Shown here one piece after another: positions 1 to 6,168 of a stretch of DNA of 7,044 bases. This DNA is from Gammaproteobacteria bacterium (lineage in GTDB: Bacteria; Pseudomonadota; Gammaproteobacteria; Pseudomonadales; M0112), in assembly GCA_006227085.1 (NCBI GenBank), contig SBFY01000194.1, forward strand, positions 1 through 7,044, in the 5' to 3' direction. The translations under genes and the position numbers were made by a program. The notes beneath the pieces were generated by a model. That model had not been told where the DNA came from. It did no database searches and worked only from the letters and a program-made list of their open reading frames with translations. How positions within the stretch are numbered: position 1 is the first letter of the stretch; every line of letters starts with the position of its first letter.

Positions 1-1278
1 CCCCCGCTGGGCATTGCCAACACCTTGTTTGCCACATTGACGTTATTGCCTGCGCTGGTCGCCATCACGCCAATCAAACTGGATAAAATCCAGCGCCCGC
101 ACAACGAGCGCATCAACCAGCGCATCCTCAAGTTTTGTGCCGAACTCGCTATTCGCAACCCCTGGAAAGTCATTGCGGTGTGGACACTGCTGGTTGCCGT
201 CTCTATCACATCCGCCTTGCAGATGAGCGTGTCACACGCACCGATCAAATGGTTCCCGGAAGGTCACCCGCTGCGGGTCGCCAACCAGATGCTGAATGAA
301 AACCTCGGCGGCAGCATGTTCATGGAAGTGCTGATCGATACCGGCAAGGAAAACGGTGTGCAGGACCCGGAATTGCTGCAGCGCATGGACGCCCTGTCAC
401 AGGCCATGATCCAGGTCACCACCCCCAATATCCATGTCGGCAAGATCACCTCGATTGTGGATATCGTCAAGGAAACCAACCAGGCGCTGCACGGCAACGA
501 CCCGGCGTATTACACCATCCCGGACGATCGCGCACTGGTGGCACAGGAATTACTGCTGTTTGAGAACAGTGGTTCAGATGACCTCAAGCAAATCGTCGAC
601 ACGCAATTCAGCAAGACGCGCATGACCGTCAAGATCCCGTTCATTGATGCGGTCTACTACCCGCCCTTGCAGGACAAGCTGGAGCCGATGATGCGTGACA
701 TGATCGGCGACAAGGCCACCGTGTCATCCACCGGCTTGCTGGTCATGACCGCCAAGACCATTTACAACCTGATCATCAGCATGATCAACAGCTATATGCT
801 GTCGATCACCTTGATCAGCCTGCTGATGATGCTATTCCTCGGTAGCGTGCGCGTGGGCTTACTGAGCATGTTCTCGAACATCACGCCCATCGCCATCACA
901 CTGGGGTTCATGGTGCTGATGAAAGTCCCACTGGATGCCTTCACGCTCCTGATCGGTTCGATTGCATTGGGCCTGGCGGTGGATGACACCATCCATTTCA
1001 TGAATAACTTCATCCGTTACTTCAACCGCTACCAGGATCCCGAGCGCGCCATCCGCGAAACCATGGCCACCACTGGCGAAGCGATGTGGTTTACCTCATT
1101 GACGCTGTCGATTGGTTTCCTGATTTACCTGTTTGCCGACATGACGAACCTGTACAATTTCGGCCTGCTGACAGCATTCTGTATCACCACTGCCCTGCTG
1201 GCCGATATCCTGATGAACCCGGCCATCATGGTCATTTATGGCCGCCGCAAATTGCGCCGGCATGAAGCGTTCCAATAG
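1..1278 (+). CDS. RND superfamily (MMPL/COG1033-type) exporter permease, C-terminal half; 5' end cut by window edge
   Basis: This is the C-terminal half of an inner-membrane RND-superfamily permease of the MMPL/sterol-sensing type, which normally uses the proton gradient to move hydrophobic or lipid-like molecules. The frame is open from base 1, so the TTG at 25 is an internal leucine codon and not the start. Visible parts in order are the end of TM6 (about 1-70), a short cytoplasmic linker, TM7 (about 163-225), a periplasmic porter loop (about 230-765), and TM8-TM12 (about 770-1240). TM10 carries the motif VDDTIHF (979-999), whose acidic pair is the expected proton-relay site. The protein ends in a basic cytoplasmic tail (GRRKLRRHEAFQ). 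Aligned with the complete paralogue at 3589-6060, about 390 residues are missing upstream, giving roughly 810 in all. It is followed 17 bases later by the LolA-like gene, so the two are probably co-transcribed. Family assignment is firm. The substrate is unknown. Confidence 0.9.
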   Translation, partial: PPLGIANTLFATLTLLPALVAITPIKLDKIQRPHNERINQRILKFCAELAIRNPWKVIAVWTLLVAVSITSALQMSVSHAPIKWFPEGHPLRVANQMLNENLGGSMFMEVLIDTGKENGVQDPELLQRMDALSQAMIQVTTPNIHVGKITSIVDIVKETNQALHGNDPAYYTIPDDRALVAQELLLFENSGSDDLKQIVDTQFSKTRMTVKIPFIDAVYYPPLQDKLEPMMRDMIGDKATVSSTGLLVMTAKTIYNLIISMINSYMLSITLISLLMMLFLGSVRVGLLSMFSNITPIAITLGFMVLMKVPLDAFTLLIGSIALGLAVDDTIHFMNNFIRYFNRYQDPERAIRETMATTGEAMWFTSLTLSIGFLIYLFADMTNLYNFGLLTAFCITTALLADILMNPAIMVIYGRRKLRRHEAFQ

Positions 1279-1285
1279 AACGAAC

Positions 1286-1290
1286 GGAGG
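1286..1290 (+). promoter_or_regulatory. Shine-Dalgarno site for the LolA-like gene
   Basis: A strong GGAGG lies five bases upstream of the ATG at 1296, within the 17-base gap after the first permease. It fixes the start of the downstream gene and is the best ribosome-binding site in the window. The other plus-strand starts that can be seen have weak or no such signal, so this protein may be made in excess of its neighbours. That last point is an inference. Confidence 0.8.
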
Positions 1291-1295
1291 AAACA

Positions 1296-2096
1296 ATGCG
1301 CCCACTCTTGTTCCTGTGCCTGCTGGCATTCATCGCGCCGGCAAGCCTTGCCGATGCCCCTGACGCCCGCGCCATCATGGATATGGTTGATGCCCGCGAT
1401 GACGGCAACAACGCCATCATGGACATGGAAATGATCCTGATCGACAAACAAGGCAAGCAACGCAGCCGCACCATCAAATCCTACCGCCGCGATGCCGGTG
1501 AAAATGGCCGCGACACGGAAAGCATCATGTTCTTCCTCGCTCCGGCTGATGTGAAGGACACCGGCTTCCTGACCATGGACTACCGCGATGTCAGCAAGGA
1601 CGATGACCAATGGCTGTACCTGCCAGCACTGAAGAAAACCAAGCGCATCGCTTCTTCGGATAAAAGCAGCAGCTTCATGGGCACCGATTTCACCTATGCC
1701 GACATGACCAAGCGCAACCTTGATTACTACGATTACACCCTGCTGAAGGAAGAAGAAGTCGATGGCCACAAGGTCTGGGTCATCCAGAGCGTGCCCAATA
1801 ATGCGAAAGAGCGCGAGGAAACCGGCTATTCCAAAGCCGTGGTGTATGTGCGCCAGGATAACTACGTCGTAATCCGCGCCGTTAACTGGGTCGAGAAAGG
1901 CGGCAAGCTGAAATACATGGAAGTGAAAAAACTCGAACAAGTGGATGGGATCTGGGTCGGCACCGAGATGGTCATGACCACGCGCAAAGGCCGCACGATT
2001 GAACACCAGACCGTGATGCATTCACGCAACATCCAGTTTAACCAGCCCTTGACTGATGACCTGTTCAGCCTGCGCACCCTTGAACAGGGCCTCTAA
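1296..2096 (+). CDS. Outer membrane lipoprotein-sorting protein family (LolA-like, PF17131 type), secreted periplasmic protein
   Basis: This 266-residue protein is predicted to be a periplasmic carrier with the LolA/LolB fold, a half-open barrel that shields lipid or acyl chains. A Sec signal peptide is clear: basic start, hydrophobic core at residues 3-18, and probable cleavage after ASLA at 19. Cys8 sits inside the hydrophobic core and does not form a lipobox. Family-typical blocks are FLAPAD (residues 80-85), WLYLPALKK (106-114) and SFMGTDFTYAD (126-136). The C-terminal half alternates strands with charged turns, as expected for this fold. The ATG start is supported by a strong Shine-Dalgarno site. 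Proteins of this family are often encoded next to COG1033-type RND permeases, as here. It is not canonical LolA, because it is longer and sits in a permease operon rather than alone. A role as shuttle between the inner-membrane pumps and the outer-membrane barrel is inferred from context. Confidence 0.88.
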   Translation: MRPLLFLCLLAFIAPASLADAPDARAIMDMVDARDDGNNAIMDMEMILIDKQGKQRSRTIKSYRRDAGENGRDTESIMFFLAPADVKDTGFLTMDYRDVSKDDDQWLYLPALKKTKRIASSDKSSSFMGTDFTYADMTKRNLDYYDYTLLKEEEVDGHKVWVIQSVPNNAKEREETGYSKAVVYVRQDNYVVIRAVNWVEKGGKLKYMEVKKLEQVDGIWVGTEMVMTTRKGRTIEHQTVMHSRNIQFNQPLTDDLFSLRTLEQGL

Positions 2097-3543
2097 GCCA
2101 GCCCGGCACATCGCAGCCAGTATCTTGCTGGCTGCGATGGCGCCTGCGCTCGCAGCCCAAAGCCTGGAAGAAGCCCTCGGTGGCTTTGATGACACCCCGG
2201 CACCCGCGATCGAAACCAGCAGCGCTGATGGCAGCTTGCTGCCTGAAGGCCTGACTGGCAGTATCGCCGTTTCCAGCAGCTGGAATTACCTTGACCACGA
2301 CGATGCCACCGGCCGTGTCGATTGGCAGGGTTTATCGAAACTGCGCACACGCCTGAACCTGCAATACGACACCGCACTCAGTGACGACTGGAAAGCACGC
2401 GTCTCCGGTTACGGGTTTTACGATGCAGTCTATGCATTGCGTGATCGCGATGACTACCCCGACACCGTGCTCAGCGCGTATGAGGACGAAGCCGAAATCC
2501 AGGAAGCCTGGCTGCAAGGCAAACTGGCCAGCAATCTCGATATCAAGATCGGCCGCCAGATCGTGAATTGGGGCCGCTCCGATAACCTGCGCGTGCTCGA
2601 CATCCTTAACCCACTGGACAACCGCGAACCCGGTTTGACCGACATTGAAGACATTCGCCTGCCCGTCGGCATGATCAAGGCCGATGCCTACCGGGACGAA
2701 TGGACAGCCTCACTGATCGCCATCCCTGAAGTGCGCTTCAGCAAGAACCCGCCACTGGGCAATGATTTCTACACACCGTTTTCACTGCTGCCCGGCAATG
2801 CCCTGCGCATCACCGAAGATGAACCGGAAGACTTCAGCGATACCAGCTGGGCCGCCAGCCTGACCGGCATTTTTTCCGGCTGGGACATCTCCTTTAACGC
2901 AGCCCACACCTGGCGCGACCAACCCTACCTGGCGCCGGCCCCCTTCAATGGCAATGCGTTGTCCACGCTCGCGCAATCCACCCTTGCGCACAGCCGCATC
3001 ACAATGGTCGGCGCCGGCGGCAACATCACCCAGGGCAGCTGGCTGTTCAAATGGGAAGCCGCTTATATCGACGGCATGGATTACACCACCGCCACACCGG
3101 TCACCACCGTCTTACCCGGCATCGGACTGGTCACCATCCCGTTCCCGACCGGCAGTACCGAAACAGCCCGCGTGGATGTGCTGGCCGGCGTGGAATTCTT
3201 CGGCATTGCCAACACCACCCTGTCACTGGAAATGGTTAACCGCCATATCCGTGACTTCAGTGAATCCATGGCACCGTTTTATGAACAGCGCGACCGCATG
3301 GAAACTGCGCTACGCGCCACGCACAGCATGCTGCACGACCGGCTCAACCTGACTGCCGTCGGCATTGCCTTTGGCGAACGCGCGCAAGACGGTTCGCTGG
3401 TTCGCCTGCAAGCCGAATACGAATGGATGGATGGCTTGAATGTCACTGGCGGCATCGTCACCTACCAACGCGGCGACCTGCCACCCTTCACCTTTATTGA
3501 AGACAACGATCGTGTATTTGCGGAAGTGAAATACAGCTTCTGA
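2056..3543 (+). CDS. DUF1302-like outer-membrane beta-barrel protein
   Basis: This protein of up to 495 residues is predicted to be a beta-barrel in the outer membrane. A signal peptide ends near APALA-AQ (about residue 33 from ATG 2056). Short amphipathic strands follow, and the chain ends in a strand closing with Phe (EVKYSF), the classic outer-membrane assembly signal. The block GRQIVNWGRSDNL (residues 166-178) followed by NPLD resembles the signature of DUF1302 proteins. The start is uncertain. ATG 2056 overlaps the LolA-like gene by 41 bases. TTG 2080 would give a shorter overlap of 17 bases and a tidy 25-residue signal peptide. Neither has a good Shine-Dalgarno site, so translation is probably coupled to the upstream gene. 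Together with the LolA-like protein and the RND pumps it would provide the outer-membrane step of a transport path. A generic porin or alginate-export-like barrel is the alternative family call. Confidence 0.8.
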   Translation: MTCSACAPLNRASKPARHIAASILLAAMAPALAAQSLEEALGGFDDTPAPAIETSSADGSLLPEGLTGSIAVSSSWNYLDHDDATGRVDWQGLSKLRTRLNLQYDTALSDDWKARVSGYGFYDAVYALRDRDDYPDTVLSAYEDEAEIQEAWLQGKLASNLDIKIGRQIVNWGRSDNLRVLDILNPLDNREPGLTDIEDIRLPVGMIKADAYRDEWTASLIAIPEVRFSKNPPLGNDFYTPFSLLPGNALRITEDEPEDFSDTSWAASLTGIFSGWDISFNAAHTWRDQPYLAPAPFNGNALSTLAQSTLAHSRITMVGAGGNITQGSWLFKWEAAYIDGMDYTTATPVTTVLPGIGLVTIPFPTGSTETARVDVLAGVEFFGIANTTLSLEMVNRHIRDFSESMAPFYEQRDRMETALRATHSMLHDRLNLTAVGIAFGERAQDGSLVRLQAEYEWMDGLNVTGGIVTYQRGDLPPFTFIEDNDRVFAEVKYSF

Positions 3544-3588
3544 CACATCAGTTGATCCTGCCCCTCACACCTGATTGGATGCTATCCC

Positions 3589-6060
3589 TTGAATATCAAG
3601 CTTTGGGTTGAAAACGCCTTCGAACGCTGGAGTGAAATTGTTGTCAGCCATCGCTGGCTGGTCCTGCTGGCAACCGTATTGTTCACCGTCACAACCGCCC
3701 CCCTGATCAAGAACGGCTGGCTCGATGTCTCCGTCGAGTCCTTCCTGCCGAAAGACGACCCGGTGATTGTTCGCTACGACGATTTTCGCCGAAGCTTCAA
3801 CACGACACCCGGCTCCACCGTGGGGATACGCTTCAAGGACACGCTGTTTACCCTGGAAAACCTGGAAACCCTCCGCACTATCCACCAGGACCTTGAGCAG
3901 AATGTCCTGCACGTCAAGGAAGTGACCAGCCTCTACAACGTCCGTTACTCCCGCGGCGACGGCGACTACCTCCGCATTGATGAACTGCATGAGCTGTGGC
4001 CAAGCACCGAAGCGGAAATCCCTGCTTTCCGTGAAATGGTTTTAAGCAACCCCAACTATGTTGGCAAACTCGTTTCAGCCGATGGCACCATGATCAATAT
4101 CGTGGTGGACCCACAGGTCTTTGACCAAAGCGAAACCACGCCCGGCACCGAAGACATTGACGCGCTGTTTGCCGACTTTGAAGACAACGTAATCACTGAA
4201 GACAACAAGGCCACCATGGCCTTGTTCACCCCGGACGACGAGGTCGGGTTCGCCAAAAGCATCATCGAGATCGGGCAGAAGTATCGCTCCGACAACTACA
4301 CCCTCTACGATGTTGGCGGCCCAACCATGAATTACCAGTTGAGCCAGGACATCGAGAAAGTTACCACCAAAACCAGCCTGATGGGATTTGCCATTATCAT
4401 CGTGCTACTGGCCATTTTGTTCCGCCGGATTTCAGGGGTCATCATTCCGCTGCTGGTCGTGATCCTGGCATTGGTCATCACCCTGGCCCTGTGGCCAACC
4501 CTGGGGTATGCCTTCAATGCCAACACCCAGATCATCCCGACCTTTATCCTCGCCGTCGGCATTGCCGATGCGGTACACATCCTGAGCATTTTTTACCGCC
4601 ATTACGACAACGGCATGGATAAACACGAAGCCATTACCTTGTCGATGAAAAAGACCGCAATTGCCGTGCTGATGACCTCCATCACCACCGCAGCGGGATT
4701 GCTGTCCTTCCTGTCGTCGGAAATGATCCCCACCAAGACCATAGGTATCTTTGGTGCGATCGGCGTGATGTTTGCGCTGTTTTACACACTGACCTTTGTG
4801 CCTTGCATCCTTGCCATCACCCCGATCAAACGAAAAGCACGGGATGGCCAGGAACACACCGGAACATTACTCAAGAACATAGACACCCTGATTCATTTCA
4901 TGGGGGATTTTTCCGTTCGCCATGCCAAGGGCATCATCGTTGTCACCTCCGTGATTGCCGTTATCTCGTTGACCGGCATTGCCAAGGTGCGTTTTGACCA
5001 CGATCCTGTCAGCTGGTACCCGCTGGAATCGGATTTCCGCCAAGGCTTTGCCCAGCAGGACAGCCTGATGGATGGCACCATCAACTACCAACTGGTGATT
5101 TATTTTGGCAAGGAAAACAGCCTGCAAAACCCGGAAAACCTCCGCCTGATGGAAGCCATTGAAAATACCATCAAGACTTACCGGTACAAGAACACCCAGG
5201 CAACCGAAGTCATCTCCTTGCTGAGTGTTGTCAAGGAAACACACCAATCGCTGAACCAGAACGACCCGGCCTACTTCACCATCCCGGACGACCATCCAAC
5301 GATTGCACAGGAATTGCTGCTGTTCGAAAACAGTGGTTCCGATGACATCCTCGACTATTCGGATTCCACCTTCAGCACGGCACGCATGAACATCATCGCG
5401 CCTTGGGGCAACATTCTCGACTACCGCGACTACCTGACCGGACTGGACGCTGCTGTGCAGGACACCCTGGCCAAGCATGGCATGGCCGACACCCGCTATT
5501 CCTTTACTGGCCTGCTACCGATTTTTGCCCGCACCACCTACGCCATGCTGCAAGGCACCGTTTACAGCTACCTGCTGGCATTTGTGTTGGTGGCGCTTCT
5601 GATGATCCCGTTGATGGGCGATGTGCGCCGTGGCCTGCTGGCTTTTTCGCCCAACATCACGCCCATCATGATCGCGCTGGGCCTGATGGGCTGGCTGGGC
5701 ATCCCCATCAATATCTTCACCAGCCTGCTCGGCTGTATCGTGATTGGCATCTCGGTGGATGACACCATCCACTTCATGCATCACTTCCGCAAATACGCCA
5801 ATGACATCCATGACCCGCGGGAAATCGTCAAGCGTTCACTGGACACTTGTGGCCGGGCGATTGTGTTTACCTCGATTGTACTGATTGGCGGGTTTATCGT
5901 GCACATCACCGGCATGCTGGCCATCAACAAGCAATTCGGCTTCCTGTTAAGCCTGTCCATCCTGATTGCATTGATCGCCAACCTGATGGTTGCGCCCGCC
6001 ATGATGACACTGTACTGGAACAAGAAATCATCGCCGGATAACCTGGAGAAGGCGGCTTAA
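3589..6060 (+). CDS. RND superfamily (MMPL/COG1033-type) exporter permease, complete
   Basis: This complete 823-residue inner-membrane permease has the duplicated RND plan. TM1 (about 22-42) is followed by a periplasmic porter loop (43-260) and TM2-TM6 (about 262-412). TM7 (about 448-467) is followed by a second porter loop (468-650) and TM8-TM12 (about 657-808). TM4 has GIADAVHI with Asp327 and His330. TM10 has SVDDTIHF with Asp724, Asp725 and His728. These acidic residues occupy the position of the proton relay in RND and MmpL pumps. The second half is clearly paralogous to the permease at 1-1278. The start is a TTG with only a weak GGAT (3577-3580) upstream. No in-frame ATG lies between it and the upstream in-frame stop at 3553-3555, although a CTG at 3571 is possible. 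It follows the outer-membrane barrel gene by 45 bases and closes the apparent operon. It may pair with the first permease or serve a related substrate. No adaptor (membrane-fusion) gene is present here. Confidence 0.92.
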   Translation: MNIKLWVENAFERWSEIVVSHRWLVLLATVLFTVTTAPLIKNGWLDVSVESFLPKDDPVIVRYDDFRRSFNTTPGSTVGIRFKDTLFTLENLETLRTIHQDLEQNVLHVKEVTSLYNVRYSRGDGDYLRIDELHELWPSTEAEIPAFREMVLSNPNYVGKLVSADGTMINIVVDPQVFDQSETTPGTEDIDALFADFEDNVITEDNKATMALFTPDDEVGFAKSIIEIGQKYRSDNYTLYDVGGPTMNYQLSQDIEKVTTKTSLMGFAIIIVLLAILFRRISGVIIPLLVVILALVITLALWPTLGYAFNANTQIIPTFILAVGIADAVHILSIFYRHYDNGMDKHEAITLSMKKTAIAVLMTSITTAAGLLSFLSSEMIPTKTIGIFGAIGVMFALFYTLTFVPCILAITPIKRKARDGQEHTGTLLKNIDTLIHFMGDFSVRHAKGIIVVTSVIAVISLTGIAKVRFDHDPVSWYPLESDFRQGFAQQDSLMDGTINYQLVIYFGKENSLQNPENLRLMEAIENTIKTYRYKNTQATEVISLLSVVKETHQSLNQNDPAYFTIPDDHPTIAQELLLFENSGSDDILDYSDSTFSTARMNIIAPWGNILDYRDYLTGLDAAVQDTLAKHGMADTRYSFTGLLPIFARTTYAMLQGTVYSYLLAFVLVALLMIPLMGDVRRGLLAFSPNITPIMIALGLMGWLGIPINIFTSLLGCIVIGISVDDTIHFMHHFRKYANDIHDPREIVKRSLDTCGRAIVFTSIVLIGGFIVHITGMLAINKQFGFLLSLSILIALIANLMVAPAMMTLYWNKKSSPDNLEKAA

Positions 6061-6084
6061 GTCCCGAATCGGACCTGCCGAAGG

Positions 6085-6166
6085 AAATTGGGGTCAGAGT
6101 AAAATTTCAGGCCTATCGGGTTGCAGGCATATTTTGAGATTTGAAATTTTACTCTGACCCCAATTT
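6085..6166. repeat. Perfect 25-bp inverted repeat with 32-nt loop (REP/MITE-like element)
   Basis: The arms 6085-6109 and 6142-6166 are exact reverse complements over 25 bases and contain the core GGGGTCAGAGTAAAATTT. The loop (6110-6141) has a small inner stem, GCCT at 6111-6114 with AGGC at 6125-6128. The right arm ends exactly where the stop codon of the minus-strand gene begins (6167-6169). From memory, similar GGGGTCAGAGT- or GGGGACAGA-type palindromes are dispersed in many proteobacterial genomes and some sit near REP-associated tyrosine transposases. I cannot confirm copy number here. No transposase gene and no clear target-site duplication are visible. The AT/GC make-up differs from the flanking genes, which fits an inserted element. 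Confidence 0.85.
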
Positions 6167-6168
6167 TT
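6085..6168. terminator. Possible terminator hairpin between convergent genes
   Basis: The long perfect stem lies between the end of the transport operon (6060) and the end of the minus-strand gene (6167), where a bidirectional terminator is expected. On the plus strand the stem runs into a T-tract at 6164-6168, but most of those bases belong to the stem. On the minus strand there is no T-run beyond the stem. The loop is long for an intrinsic terminator. Termination is therefore an inference from position and structure. Confidence 0.4.

Noticed and set aside
25..27. TTG as the start codon of the first permease
   Set aside because: The frame is open to base 1, and the encoded residues match TM6 in the middle of the paralogous permease, so the gene continues beyond the window.
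1236..2021. 261-codon open frame on the minus strand
   Set aside because: It is antisense to the LolA-like gene, is rich in His/Asp/Ile in a way typical of mirrored codon use, and has no recognisable domain. The plus-strand gene has a signal peptide, a ribosome-binding site and family motifs.
2948..3352. 134-codon open frame on the plus strand in another frame
   Set aside because: It is a shadow inside the barrel gene, with low-complexity Pro/Ser/Arg/Trp-rich translation and no motif.
3544..3588. Possible promoter before the second permease (TTGATC at 3552 as a -35)
   Set aside because: The best -10 at acceptable spacing (TTGGAT, 3575-3580) matches only three of six consensus bases and would leave almost no leader. 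Read-through from the operon is more likely.
4867..5478. 203-codon open frame on the minus strand
   Set aside because: It lies fully inside the complete permease gene, has no family resemblance, and follows the third-position bias of the sense gene.
6061..6074. Small hairpin GTCC-CGAATC-GGAC just after the second permease stop
   Set aside because: A four-base stem without a following T-run is expected by chance. The large palindrome next to it is the only convincing structure in the gap.
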